Positions 25,632 to 34,172 of a DNA stretch of 64,000 nucleotides are shown piece after piece. The first letter of the stretch is position 1. The number at the start of each line of letters is the position of its first letter. This DNA is from Croceitalea marina (GTDB lineage: Bacteria; Bacteroidota; Bacteroidia; Flavobacteriales; Flavobacteriaceae), in NCBI RefSeq assembly GCF_042684265.1, contig NZ_JBHULB010000016.1:186001-250000 (forward strand). Direction: 5' to 3'. A program made the translations under genes and the position numbers. The notes beneath the pieces were generated by a model that was not told where the DNA came from, ran no database searches, and saw nothing but the letters and a program-made list of their open reading frames with translations.

Positions 25632-27107
25632 CTACATTTTTCTGCCTTTGGATTTTGCAGGGGTTTCGGGCTTTTCCTGTTGTTCCTGCTGCTGCTTGTT
25701 TTTTGGACTTTGCTGCCCGGACTTTAAAGGCTCTTGGACGTTTTTGGTCGCTTCGTTGGTTTTGCCCTCCGAATTGACGGCAGTCTGCGTTTTGTGGGCT
25801 TCGGTGGGTTTTACTCTTTCCTTATACTGATTGGGAAACTCGAACCCGGTTTTTCCTGTATCCTTATTGAAAGTGATATAGCCCTGATAAGGTTGCCCTT
25901 TTTTATCTTTTAATCCATCAATGTAGATGGTTTGACCTGCTTTGAAATCCTTATGTTGCTCATCGGTCAGCTCTTTGCCCCTAAATGTTTTTGGAGCTTC
26001 CTGCGGTTGGCTTTGCTGATTATTTTGTCCTTTGCTTTGGGCTTGACCGTTGCTTTGGGTTTGCCTGTTGGAATTATTGCGGTCAAACAGGAACTCCACA
26101 TAACGCTTGTCTGCATTGAACTGTACTGTTGCCGAGAACTCCGTTCCTTTGGTGGAAATCATACCCTCTAACTTTAGCGGTTTACCCTCCATTAAAGTTT
26201 GCTTTTGTTCCTCATTCAGCTTTACGCCCTTAATTTCATCGGGAATTTTTATGAACTCTGTCCGTAATGCAATTACATCGTTTGTCAGCCTGTCAATACT
26301 GATAATAGACGGCATCAATTCGCCTGTTTTGGAATTTACCAAATTAACGACACGCCCCATATTGCCCGTTTCGAGCAGGTTTTTCTTGTCTTCATCGGTA
26401 AACTTGTGACCAAAAAACTCGAAGTGGAGGTTAGGCTCTTTTTTGATACCGTGTATTGCTACGATAACATTTCCATCTTCGGCTTGCTGTAAAGACAGGC
26501 GGGCATCTGTGCGAAGAACAGAACCTCCGAAATTAACGCCAATCGGTAAAAGTTCATTGGTTTTGTAACCTCGTAGCAAAGGGTCAAGCAGGTTTCTTTT
26601 TTCAAGATATTCCTTGCTTAACCCGAGATTTTTCATTGTGTCCCAATCAATCTGTTCCGGCTTGTAGCGATATTCGCTTACTTCCGGTGTTGTTTGTGCT
26701 GTTGCCATATTATTTTGATTTTCTTGTTTTTTATCCTGCTGTGGTTCTGTCTTCACTTCGTATTCTTTCATCACTTTTTCGCCCTCGGGAGTAGGCTTAT
26801 CTACCTGCTTTTGCAACTCCTGTGCTTTATCAATAGCAAGAGGTGCAGGCACTTTGAAGAATGAAAAATTGGTAGGGTTCTTTAACTGACTGAAAAAATT
26901 GGAAAAGAAGTTGGAAAAGAAATCACCGCTTTTGTCCACACGCATAAACTGGTTTTGGTTCTTCTTTGTGGGTTCTACGGTTTCCATTTTCCCGTTTTCG
27001 TCAATACTCTTTACGGCTTGGATTTTCATTTTCTCTTTATCCAGCACCAGTAATATGTCCGATAGCTGTTCAGGCATATCCTGTTTATTAGTTGTTTCTT
27101 CGCTCAT
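25632..27107 (-). CDS. DUF4099/DUF3945 domain protein
   Basis: A 491-residue hydrophilic protein. The central part (GLSKEYLEKRNLLDPLLRGYK ... LLPIGVNFGGSVLRTDARLSL) matches the DUF4099 region. Two C-terminal DUF3945-type repeats follow, marked by LNEEQKQTLMEGKPLKLEGM and LTDEQHKDFKAGQTIYIDGL. The last 60 residues are Gln/Lys/Pro-rich and disordered. It heads the operon with topB and ORF6N and is a constant neighbour of topB in these ICEs. Function unknown. A phased array lies 64-103 bp upstream. Confidence 0.85.
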   Translation of the reverse strand: MSEETTNKQDMPEQLSDILLVLDKEKMKIQAVKSIDENGKMETVEPTKKNQNQFMRVDKSGDFFSNFFSNFFSQLKNPTNFSFFKVPAPLAIDKAQELQKQVDKPTPEGEKVMKEYEVKTEPQQDKKQENQNNMATAQTTPEVSEYRYKPEQIDWDTMKNLGLSKEYLEKRNLLDPLLRGYKTNELLPIGVNFGGSVLRTDARLSLQQAEDGNVIVAIHGIKKEPNLHFEFFGHKFTDEDKKNLLETGNMGRVVNLVNSKTGELMPSIISIDRLTNDVIALRTEFIKIPDEIKGVKLNEEQKQTLMEGKPLKLEGMISTKGTEFSATVQFNADKRYVEFLFDRNNSNRQTQSNGQAQSKGQNNQQSQPQEAPKTFRGKELTDEQHKDFKAGQTIYIDGLKDKKGQPYQGYITFNKDTGKTGFEFPNQYKERVKPTEAHKTQTAVNSEGKTNEATKNVQEPLKSGQQSPKNKQQQEQQEKPETPAKSKGRKM

Positions 27108-27170
27108 AATCTGAAAATTTTAAAAATTCACTGTCGAATGTAAAGGAAGCCTTCACTGATTTGCATTATG

Positions 27171-27210
27171 TGGCAGTCAAAGGCAGTGTTTGTCACTTAT
27201 TGGCATCCAG
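27171..27210 (-). promoter_or_regulatory. 10-bp-phased TGGCAGT array upstream of DUF3945-topB
   Basis: Decamers at 27171, 27181, 27191 and 27201: TGGCAGTCAA, AGGCAGTGTT, TGTCACTTAT, TGGCATCCAG. The two rightmost units overlap the 3' end of the neighbouring HTH gene, so coding and operator sequence share bases there. Confidence 0.6.
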
Positions 27211-27501
27211 TTTGGGCAAGGGAGGGTTAAAACTTTCCCTGATGAACTGATGCACATCGGACAGCTTGTAATACAGTTTTCCGCTAATGGTATAATAAGG
27301 GAGCTTGCCGATGGAGCGATACCGTTGCAGGGAACGGTTACTTATTTTCAACATTTGCAATAAATCCTGATTATCCAGTAATTCCTCGCCGTCTATGCTG
27401 TTGCGCTTCTTTTGTAAATCGTCTATGTGGTTGCCGAGAATGTCAAGCCTATCCATTATGCGTTCCATCCACGCCACAAATTCCATTTTGTCGATATTCA
27501 T
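27193..27501 (-). CDS. Small helix-turn-helix (excisionase/MerR-like) protein
   Basis: A 102-residue protein. The N-terminal helices (MERIMDRLDILGNHIDDLQKK) are coiled-coil-like; residues 42-90 are a winged HTH (LLDNQDLLQMLKISNRSLQRYRSIGKLPYYTI ... YKLSDVHQFI) of the DNA-binding/excisionase family. Paired genes of this type in Bacteroidota ICEs act as excision and transfer regulators (Xis2-like in CTnDOT); the specific role here is inferred. It follows the similar gene upstream by 12 bp. Confidence 0.8.
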   Translation of the reverse strand: MNIDKMEFVAWMERIMDRLDILGNHIDDLQKKRNSIDGEELLDNQDLLQMLKISNRSLQRYRSIGKLPYYTISGKLYYKLSDVHQFIRESFNPPLPKLDANK

Positions 27502-27513
27502 ACGAGTACGCCT

Positions 27514-27867
27514 TTAATTATTACCTGATTTCAGCTTTCTGCCTTTTTCGATATAGCTTTTGCCTTTCGCCATAAGCTCTTCTACATATTCATTGGTGGT
27601 CTGCACAGCGTTTGCGTTGAGCATTTCCTTGATAGCACCAATCGTATAGTAATACTGTCCATACATTTTTGAAAAAGCAATCTGCCCGTTGGTACGCATA
27701 CGCCACAATGTTTTTTCGCTGATGTGGAGATACTGGCAGACTTCGTGATTGTTGAGCCATAAGCTATCGTAACTTGTATCTTCAAGTTTGAGGATATATT
27801 CGCTTATGGCTTTCAACCGTTCATTGAGGTGCTTCCACACTTCTTCGTCAACTGTTATAATGTTCAT
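27514..27867 (-). CDS. Small helix-turn-helix (excisionase/MerR-like) protein
   Basis: A 117-residue paralogue of the next gene with the same order of elements: an N-terminal helical region, a winged HTH (LWLNNHEVCQYLHISEKTLW then MRTNGQIAFSKMYGQYYYTI) and a basic tail (KGKSYIEKGRKLKSG). It is first in a two-gene leftward operon. It is a candidate for the regulator that reads the phased arrays, alongside RteC and the XRE protein, but nothing in the sequence decides this. Confidence 0.8.
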   Translation of the reverse strand: MNIITVDEEVWKHLNERLKAISEYILKLEDTSYDSLWLNNHEVCQYLHISEKTLWRMRTNGQIAFSKMYGQYYYTIGAIKEMLNANAVQTTNEYVEELMAKGKSYIEKGRKLKSGNN

Positions 27868-27908
27868 AGCACTGCTGTTTAATGTTCACAGGACAAAATT
27901 CAGAACTG

Positions 27909-27938
27909 TGGCAGTGTTTGTCTGCCAATGCTTGCCAA
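27909..27938 (-). promoter_or_regulatory. Short 10-bp-phased array upstream of the HTH gene pair
   Basis: Decamers at 27909, 27919 and 27929: TGGCAGTGTT, TGTCTGCCAA, TGCTTGCCAA. Only the first is a full match; the other two keep the spacing but are degenerate. It lies 42-71 bp before the ATG at 27867. Confidence 0.4.
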
Positions 27939-28080
27939 TTGAAAAAGCGTTTTTTTGAAAATTTTACAATTTGTCGTAAACCCTTATTAAATAAGAGTTT
28001 CGGTAGATTTTCCCATTTTTCGGTTATGGAAATAAGTCCATTTGCCAATTGGCATATATGGGTAAGTGCAGGCACAAAAA

Positions 28081-28107
28081 AAAGCAATACGGAATGTGTA
28101 TTGCTTT
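28081..28107 (-). terminator. Terminator of rteC
   Basis: Perfect 10-bp arms AAAGCAATAC/GTATTGCTTT with a 7-nt loop. Reading leftward the stem is followed by a run of eight T. It is the downstream end of the rteC transcript. Confidence 0.85.
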
Positions 28108-28130
28108 CAAACCCTTTACGGACGGACTAT

Positions 28131-28976
28131 TTATAAATCCTTATCCATATATTCTTCAAGAGCCTGTTTCAACTGGTCTAAAAATAATGTCCGTGAGCCT
28201 GCACGGGTTTTCATTCTATGGAATGCGTGATGCACATCGGTCAGTGAAATTCGGAATAAGACCTGCGAAATGGCAGTGAGCTTTCGGATGCCGATTTTAC
28301 CACCTGAAATAGCGCCCGATGCGTACAGGGCATACATCAGCTCAACCAGTGCGTTTTTGCTGTCCGTCCAAGAAAGTTCTTTGATACCTTCTGCGTTCTG
28401 AAAATATACATCGAGATTATCTTCGGGGTTGATTTTGGTTAAGAGGTAGGCGTATAATAGGTCATTAGCGATGATGCGGGCTACTTTGTAATCGTAATAG
28501 GTAGAGAATTGCGGGTCGATTTCAAAGACGTAACTGTTAAGCCCATCGAGGTAATTTATCTGCCCTCGCTTAAAGTATTCGTTATCCTTATCCACCCTGC
28601 CCGAACGGTAGTACCTATAAAAATGGGAGTTGCAGATATGTTCCCTAAATTCAATCTTTAACTCCTGTAAATGGTTAGCGAAATAAGTATGATACATTTT
28701 CCCGTTATTAACCGGGCAAGCGGTTTCTATCCGGTAGAGCTTATTGTAGTAGATGAGTTTGCCCAGGATTTGGGGTTTAACCATTTTGAAAAACTCAATC
28801 TCTTTTGCCTCATTGACAAAGCCCGAATTTAAAACACATTCTTTTGACGAAACCAGTAGCTCCTGAAGATAAACCGTCATTTGAAAAGCCTCTTCAATCA
28901 GCCCCGAGCACGTAAGTGATAGTTTCCGTTCCTTCTCCTGAATTTCGCTAACAATATTGCCTAATGATTTTCTCAT
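28131..28976 (-). CDS. rteC: RteC-family regulator
   Basis: A 281-residue RteC-domain protein (YYNKLYRIETACPVNNG, HFYRYYRSGRVDKDNEYFKRG, YYDYKVARIIANDLLYAYL, and a C-terminal HTH-like region RISLTDVHHAFHRMKTRAGSR). In CTnDOT RteC activates excision in response to inducer. No rteA/rteB two-component pair is seen beside it. It stands alone with its own terminator and is a paralogue of the RteC protein at 52.9 kb. Confidence 0.88.
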   Translation of the reverse strand: MRKSLGNIVSEIQEKERKLSLTCSGLIEEAFQMTVYLQELLVSSKECVLNSGFVNEAKEIEFFKMVKPQILGKLIYYNKLYRIETACPVNNGKMYHTYFANHLQELKIEFREHICNSHFYRYYRSGRVDKDNEYFKRGQINYLDGLNSYVFEIDPQFSTYYDYKVARIIANDLLYAYLLTKINPEDNLDVYFQNAEGIKELSWTDSKNALVELMYALYASGAISGGKIGIRKLTAISQVLFRISLTDVHHAFHRMKTRAGSRTLFLDQLKQALEEYMDKDL

Positions 28977-29176
28977 AGTAGGGAGGATTTTGTTACTGAT
29001 ACTTTGTTACTGATACAGTGTACCTGCACAAATGTTATTAATAAACAGGGATTTAACTGCCAATATGCCCCTACAATGGGGAAGATTTTGAACCATTTAT
29101 GCCTGTTTTCTCCTGTAAAAAACCTTACCCGTATCACTTAGTCGCTCACAATCAATAAATACTTAAATTTTAATCC

Positions 29177-29184
29177 TAAATTTG
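29177..29184 (+). promoter_or_regulatory. -7 promoter box of the first HMA-AraC regulator
   Basis: TAAATTTG matches the Bacteroidota TAnnTTTG box and lies 46 bp before the ATG at 29230. No copy of the direct-repeat operator is seen here, unlike upstream of the second HMA-AraC gene. Confidence 0.5.
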
Positions 29185-29229
29185 TCTTTGCGTATTTATG
29201 CAATAATATGAACAGTGATTTAGGGAAAT

Positions 29230-29793
29230 ATGAGCAAATTATTTATCAAAAATATGGTCTGCAACCGTTGTATTCTCGTAGTTCAAAACGAACTCGACAA
29301 GCTCGGTATAGAGGCTAACAATATAAAGTTGGGCGAAATAACCCTTAAAAAAGATTTAACCACAAAAGAGCGTGAAGCATTGGAAAATGTTTTAGACCCT
29401 TTGGGCTTTCAGGTCATTGACGACAAAAAGAGCCGGATGATTGAGAAGATAAAAAATGTTATCATTGATTTGGTGCACCATCAGGACAATGATGCCAAAA
29501 CCAATCTTTCGGATGTATTGAGCGATGCGCTGCACAACGACTACAACTATCTTTCCAACCTGTTTTCCGATATTGAGGGCACGACCATTGAGAAATATTT
29601 TATCGCACAGAAAGTAGAAAAGGCAAAAGAGCTTTTGGTATATGATGAGCTGTCTTTAAGCGAAATTGCCGACCGTATGAATTATTCGAGCGTGGCGTAT
29701 TTGAGCAACCAGTTCAAGAAAGTAACCGGACTTACACCAAGCCATTTCAAGCAGATACGGGAAGACAAGCGCAAGCCTTTGGATAAGGTTTAA
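29230..29793 (+). CDS. AraC-type regulator with N-terminal HMA-like metal-binding domain
   Basis: A 187-residue protein. Residues 1-68 look like a heavy-metal-associated domain (LFIKNMVCNRCILVVQNELD, with the CxxC of Cu(I) chaperones at 11-14). Residues 100-180 are an AraC HTH pair (EKYFIAQKVEKAKELLVYDE, LSEIADRMNYSSVAYLSNQF, TGLTPSHFKQI). The fusion implies direct metal sensing coupled to DNA binding. It is encoded directly before copA, whose promoter carries a direct-repeat operator starting at the stop codon of this gene. A paralogue is at 36.9 kb and a shorter relative at 35.1 kb. Confidence 0.85.
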   Translation: MSKLFIKNMVCNRCILVVQNELDKLGIEANNIKLGEITLKKDLTTKEREALENVLDPLGFQVIDDKKSRMIEKIKNVIIDLVHHQDNDAKTNLSDVLSDALHNDYNYLSNLFSDIEGTTIEKYFIAQKVEKAKELLVYDELSLSEIADRMNYSSVAYLSNQFKKVTGLTPSHFKQIREDKRKPLDKV

Positions 29794-29829
29794 GTAAATC
29801 TTACAAATCAAACCCATAATTTCACAATA
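29793..29829 (+). promoter_or_regulatory. Direct-repeat operator upstream of copA
   Basis: AGTAAATCTTACAAATC and CATAATTTCACAA half sites, about two helical turns apart. It is the most divergent of eight related elements in the island. It lies 91 bp before the copA ATG, with an AACTTTGC box further downstream. Confidence 0.6.
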
Positions 29830-29883
29830 GAACTCCCCCTTATTGTTGCCAACTTTGCAATGTGAAAACAAAGCAATCGAAAT

Positions 29884-32295
29884 ATGGCAACAAATAAAGA
29901 AACAGTTTACATTCCTTTAGAGGATGTAGAAAGCGAACACTGTGCATTGATAGTCGAAAAAGGACTGGCACAGGTAAAAGGCGTAGAAACCCACAAAGTA
30001 GAGCTAAATAACCGCAGGGCGGCTATTACCGTAAATGATAACGAGGTAGTAGGAGAAGCTGTAAAAGCGATTAAAGATTTAGGCTACGGCGTTCCAACCG
30101 TTAAACATACATATCCCGTATTGGGTATGACCTGCGCATCTTGTGCGGGCAGTGCCGAGAGTATGGTAAAATACGCTCCGGGCGTGGTAGATGCTTCGGT
30201 AAACTTTGGTACGGGCAACCTTACCGTGGAGTTCCTGCCGAATATGACCAATTCCGAGCAAATCAGAAAGGCGGTACAGGATGGCGGTTATGACTTACTG
30301 CTTGAAGACGAAAACAAGCAGCAGGAAACATTAGAAGCTATCCACGCCGAAAAATTCAGAAAACTTAAAAACAAAACCATTTGGGCGGTAATCCTATCGC
30401 TTCCGGTAGTCATTATCGGTATGTTCTTTATGGATATGCCTTACGGTAATGAGATAATGTGGGCATTCTCCACTCCGGTAGTCCTTTGGTTAGGTAAAGA
30501 CTTCTTTATTAATGCGTGGAAACAGGCAAAACACCGTTCTGCCAATATGGATACCCTCGTAGCATTGAGTACAGGTATTGCTTATATATTCAGTGTATTC
30601 AATATGCTGTTTATGGACTTTTGGCATCAGAGAGGCTTACACGCTCACGTGTATTTTGAAGCAGCCGCCGTTATTATCGCATTCATTCTGTTAGGTAAGC
30701 TGCTGGAAGAAAAAGCCAAAGGAAACACCTCATCAGCTATTAAAAAACTGATGGGCTTACAGCCGAAAACGGTTATCGTGATAGAAGCTGACGGTACGGA
30801 AAGACAAAAAGCCATCGAAGATGTGAACGCAGGCGATATTATCTTAGTTAAGCCAGGCGAAAAAATTGCGGTAGATGGTATGGTGGTATCGGGCAATTCG
30901 TATGTAGATGAAAGTATGCTAAGCGGCGAGCCTGTACCTGTACTGAAAAAAGAAAACGAAAAGGTATTTGCAGGTACAATCAACCAAAAAGGCAGCTTCC
31001 AGTTCAAGGCGGTTAAAGTGGGCAAAGAAACAATGCTTGCCCAAATCATCAAAATGGTACAGGATGCACAGGGAAGCAAAGCTCCGGTACAGAAATTGGT
31101 CGATAAAATCGCAGGTATTTTCGTTCCGGTAGTAATGGGTATTGCTATCCTGACATTTGTACTATGGTTCATTTTGGGTGGCGATAACGGTGTAGTACAG
31201 GGATTATTGGCAGCCGTTACCGTATTGGTTATTGCTTGTCCTTGTGCTTTGGGCTTGGCAACACCAACCGCTATTATGGTGGGCGTTGGTAAAGGTGCTG
31301 AAAACGGTATTTTGATTAAAGATGCGGAAAGTCTGGAATTGGCTAAAAAAGTAAACGCTATCGTTTTAGACAAAACCGGAACCATTACCGAGGGAAGACC
31401 ACAGGTTACAGGCATCCAATGGCTGAACAATGACGATGCGACCAAAGATATTTTATTGAGCATCGAAAAACAATCGGAACACCCGTTGGCGGAAGCCGTT
31501 GTTAAACATCTGGACGGAGTTTCTACCACTACGTTATCAAACTTCGACAGTATTACAGGTAAAGGAGCAAAAGCCAATCACAATAACGAAACCTATTTTG
31601 TAGGTAATAAAAAGCTCTTAGCTGAAAACAAGATTACCATTGGGGAGCAACTGCAACTGCAAGCCGATGAATGGGGCAAACAGTCCAAAACCGTTATTTG
31701 GTTTGCAAACAGCAAACAGGCACTTTCGGTAGTGGCTATTTCCGATAAAATCAAAGAAACATCGGTAGCAGCTATCAAAGAAATGCAGGATATGGGCATT
31801 GACCTGTATATGCTGACCGGAGATAACGAAGCAACTGCCAAAGCCATTGCACAACAAACAGGTATCAAGCATTACAAAGCGGAAGTATTGCCACAGCACA
31901 AAGCCGACTTTGTAAAAGAACTGCAACAACAAGGCAAAGTGGTAGCGATGGTTGGCGATGGTATCAATGACAGTACAGCTTTAGCAACAGCCGATGTCAG
32001 TATCGCAATGGGTAAAGGTTCGGATATCGCAATGGACGTAGCTAAAATGACCATCATTTCATCAGACCTTACCAAAATACCACAGGCAATAAGATTATCA
32101 AAGCAGACCGTTGCTACCATTAAGCAAAACCTGTTCTGGGCATTCATCTACAACCTTATCGGTATTCCTATTGCAGCAGGTATTCTTTACCCAATCAACG
32201 GCTTCTTATTAAACCCGATGATTGCAGGAGCGGCAATGGCATTAAGCAGTGTGAGTGTGGTAAGCAATAGTTTACGTTTAAAATGGAAAAAATAA
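29884..32295 (+). CDS. copA: Copper-translocating P-type ATPase CopA
   Basis: An 803-residue P1B-1 ATPase that exports Cu(I)/Ag(I) across the inner membrane. Two HMA domains precede the pump. The first (residues 4-70) has SEHC instead of CxxC. The second has GMTCASCAGS near 82. Then come the actuator motif SGEPVP near 347, the membrane copper motif CPCALGLATPT near 449, DKTGTITEG near 495, the N-domain SEHPLAEAV near 531 and GDGINDS near 690. The neighbours DUF5661, a CDF exporter and a metal-binding lipoprotein follow in the same direction with short gaps. Confidence 0.95.
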   Translation: MATNKETVYIPLEDVESEHCALIVEKGLAQVKGVETHKVELNNRRAAITVNDNEVVGEAVKAIKDLGYGVPTVKHTYPVLGMTCASCAGSAESMVKYAPGVVDASVNFGTGNLTVEFLPNMTNSEQIRKAVQDGGYDLLLEDENKQQETLEAIHAEKFRKLKNKTIWAVILSLPVVIIGMFFMDMPYGNEIMWAFSTPVVLWLGKDFFINAWKQAKHRSANMDTLVALSTGIAYIFSVFNMLFMDFWHQRGLHAHVYFEAAAVIIAFILLGKLLEEKAKGNTSSAIKKLMGLQPKTVIVIEADGTERQKAIEDVNAGDIILVKPGEKIAVDGMVVSGNSYVDESMLSGEPVPVLKKENEKVFAGTINQKGSFQFKAVKVGKETMLAQIIKMVQDAQGSKAPVQKLVDKIAGIFVPVVMGIAILTFVLWFILGGDNGVVQGLLAAVTVLVIACPCALGLATPTAIMVGVGKGAENGILIKDAESLELAKKVNAIVLDKTGTITEGRPQVTGIQWLNNDDATKDILLSIEKQSEHPLAEAVVKHLDGVSTTTLSNFDSITGKGAKANHNNETYFVGNKKLLAENKITIGEQLQLQADEWGKQSKTVIWFANSKQALSVVAISDKIKETSVAAIKEMQDMGIDLYMLTGDNEATAKAIAQQTGIKHYKAEVLPQHKADFVKELQQQGKVVAMVGDGINDSTALATADVSIAMGKGSDIAMDVAKMTIISSDLTKIPQAIRLSKQTVATIKQNLFWAFIYNLIGIPIAAGILYPINGFLLNPMIAGAAMALSSVSVVSNSLRLKWKK

Positions 32296-32315
32296 CTTCT
32301 AAAAAATTAAAGACA

Positions 32316-32588
32316 ATGGAAAAGAAAACACATTTTACGGCAGAGCAAGCCAAATCTATTGGCGACCAGTTGAATATTGACTGGAATAAAATTCCATTAA
32401 ATGAGTTTCGTGTAGGGCTTGAAGTGGAACTGGAACACGGCTTGCAAGATGAGGCAACCAATGTAACAGGTAATGACCCTATTCTTACGGCAAAAATTGC
32501 CTTATCCCACTTAAACGCATTTTCAGATTATTATACAAGATTGTACAAAGGTTTTGGAATGGAAGTTCCACAATTAGGCAACGAATAA
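32316..32588 (+). CDS. DUF5661 family protein
   Basis: A 90-residue protein (HFTAEQAKSIGDQLNIDWNK, LNEFRVGLEVELEHG, LTAKIALSHLNAFSDYYTRL), the DUF5661 pattern found in small cytoplasmic proteins near metal genes. An in-frame ATG at 32283 lies inside the end of copA; the ATG at 32316 is chosen. It has no cysteines, so it is probably not a metal chaperone. Function unknown. Confidence 0.75.
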   Translation: MEKKTHFTAEQAKSIGDQLNIDWNKIPLNEFRVGLEVELEHGLQDEATNVTGNDPILTAKIALSHLNAFSDYYTRLYKGFGMEVPQLGNE

Positions 32589-32600
32589 TTAAGAAAGAAT

Positions 32601-33551
32601 ATGGGACACGACCACGGGCACAGCCACTCGCACAGTGCGAATAAAAAGACCTTAACCATTAGCTTGGTTATCATTACGTTGTATATGGCAGTAGAGGTAA
32701 TCGGCGGATTACTGACAAACAGCCTTGCATTATTAGCAGATGCCGGACATATGTTGAGCGATGCGGTATCATTGTTCATTGCATTGATGGCATTTAAGTT
32801 CAGCAGCAAGGTAGCCGACTACGGCAAGACCTACGGCTACAAAAGATTTGAAATACTGGCGGCGGTTATCAACGGCGCAACGCTGATTTTGATTTCAGCT
32901 TATATCATTTACGAAGCGATAGAACGCTTCCAAAACCCGCCGGAAATTCAATCAAGCGGTATGCTCATCGTGGCATTCATCGGCTTACTCGTTAATGTGC
33001 TTGTAGCCTGGATAATGATGCGTGGGGCTGACGTAAAAGAAAACCTCAATATGCGTGGCGCATACCTGCACGTAATCAGCGATATGCTTGGTTCGGTTGG
33101 TGCTATCATCGCAGCCTTGCTCATTATGTTCTTTGGTTGGGGATGGGCAGACCCATTGGCAAGTGTTATCGTTTCCATACTGGTATTGAGAAGCGGTTAT
33201 TTAGTAACCAAATCATCGGTACACGTATTAATGGAGGGCACACCGGAGAATGTTGAGGTTGAAAAGGTAACTGGAAAAATCCTGAACACCAACGGTATCA
33301 GCGGCATTCACGACCTGCATATCTGGACGATTACAAGCGGTTTGAACGCCCTTACCTGCCACGCCGTAGTTGATGAAAAAATGACGATTGGAGAAAGTGA
33401 AGTAATGCTTCGTAAAATAGAGCACGATTTGGAACACCTGAACATTCATCACGTAACTATTCAGTTAGAAACACCTGCCCATACACACGATAATTCAGTA
33501 TTGTGCAATGTAAAGGCAGACCCATCAGGACACGACCATCATCATCATTAA
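32601..33551 (+). CDS. czcD: Cation diffusion facilitator (CzcD-like Zn/Co/Cd exporter)
   Basis: A 316-residue CDF protein with a His-rich start (GHDHGHSHSHS), six membrane segments, the transport-site motifs ADAGHMLSD (TM2) and HVISDMLGS (TM5), a cytoplasmic C-terminal domain and a His tail (GHDHHHH). It exports divalent metals in exchange for protons. It is encoded 12 bp after DUF5661 in the copA transcript, so copper- and zinc-type efflux may be co-induced. Confidence 0.92.
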   Translation: MGHDHGHSHSHSANKKTLTISLVIITLYMAVEVIGGLLTNSLALLADAGHMLSDAVSLFIALMAFKFSSKVADYGKTYGYKRFEILAAVINGATLILISAYIIYEAIERFQNPPEIQSSGMLIVAFIGLLVNVLVAWIMMRGADVKENLNMRGAYLHVISDMLGSVGAIIAALLIMFFGWGWADPLASVIVSILVLRSGYLVTKSSVHVLMEGTPENVEVEKVTGKILNTNGISGIHDLHIWTITSGLNALTCHAVVDEKMTIGESEVMLRKIEHDLEHLNIHHVTIQLETPAHTHDNSVLCNVKADPSGHDHHHH

Positions 33552-33604
33552 TTCAGTTGAATACTATTTAAAAACAAGTTTTAATCTCTAAAAAGGAAAT
33601 AGAA

Positions 33605-33991
33605 ATGAAAGTGAGCAAATTATTGATAGGCGCATTCGCCTCGTTAACTATCCTCTTGGCATCTTGCGGTGGCGATACCAAAACAGCAAAGGACGGACAC
33701 GTACACACAGCGGGCGATGGACACGACCACGCTACGGAACAGGTTGAAAAACCTGCCGAAAAAACAACCGCAAAAAACAGAAATGAAAAAGGCGAATTAG
33801 TTGATGCGTCAGGACACCTGATTACGGGTTGTCCGGGGCATAAAGAAATGATAGGTTCGCAGGGCGATATGTGCCCGAAGTGCGAATATATGGTAATGAT
33901 ACCTATCACTTGGGATATTACAGGAGTAGATACGGTAAGGGTAACTGCTTTGGCAGACTACAACCCACCTGCGGATAAACTGAAAAAATAA
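33605..33991 (+). CDS. Lipoprotein with heavy-metal-binding motif
   Basis: A 128-residue lipoprotein. The signal peptide ends in a lipobox LLASC near residue 20, followed by a His-rich stretch (DGHVHTAGDGHDHA). The C-terminal part has CPGHKEMIGSQGDMCPKCEY, which resembles the HMBD module (CPKCGM-type) of CusB-like proteins. It is probably an outer- or inner-membrane-anchored periplasmic metal scavenger. It is last in the copA-DUF5661-CDF unit, followed by a strong terminator. Confidence 0.78.
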   Translation: MKVSKLLIGAFASLTILLASCGGDTKTAKDGHVHTAGDGHDHATEQVEKPAEKTTAKNRNEKGELVDASGHLITGCPGHKEMIGSQGDMCPKCEYMVMIPITWDITGVDTVRVTALADYNPPADKLKK

Positions 33992-34021
33992 TCATCGAAT
34001 TTAGCTTTATTGCGTTTGCTT

Positions 34022-34059
34022 AACGGTAGTTCCATTCAACAGGAACTGCCGTTTTTTTA
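34022..34059 (+). terminator. Terminator of the copA-czcD unit
   Basis: Arms AACGGTAGTTCC / GGAACTGCCGTT (one mismatch) followed by seven T. Confidence 0.8.
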
Positions 34060-34069
34060 TGCACTTCCA

Positions 34070-34112
34070 AATCAGTAAATATCACAAATCTATCAGGGAA
34101 AAGCGTAATAAG
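34070..34112 (+). promoter_or_regulatory. Direct-repeat operator upstream of azurin
   Basis: AATCAGTAAATATCACAAATC at 34070-34090 with a weaker second half site (AAAAGCGTAATAAGG). It lies about 101 bp before the azurin ATG; the GAAATTTGCA box at 34131-34140 is the probable -7 region. Confidence 0.65.
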
Positions 34113-34172
34113 GAACTGCCGTAATGTGCTGAAATTTGCAATATCAGAAAACAAATAAAATCTCAAATAGAA

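Noticed and set aside
28043..28054. Perfect palindrome TGCCAATTGGCA between rteC and the HTH genes
   Set aside because: Short and isolated, with no second copy and no clear promoter relation; not strong enough to call an operator.
29056..29070. ACTGCCAATATGCCC upstream of rteC as a further phased-array member
   Set aside because: The spacing is 8 bp and the orientation opposite to that expected for a leftward gene.
30645..31577. 310-residue antisense frame opposite copA
   Set aside because: It is Ser/Thr/Pro-rich antisense of a conserved gene with all P-ATPase motifs on the other strand.
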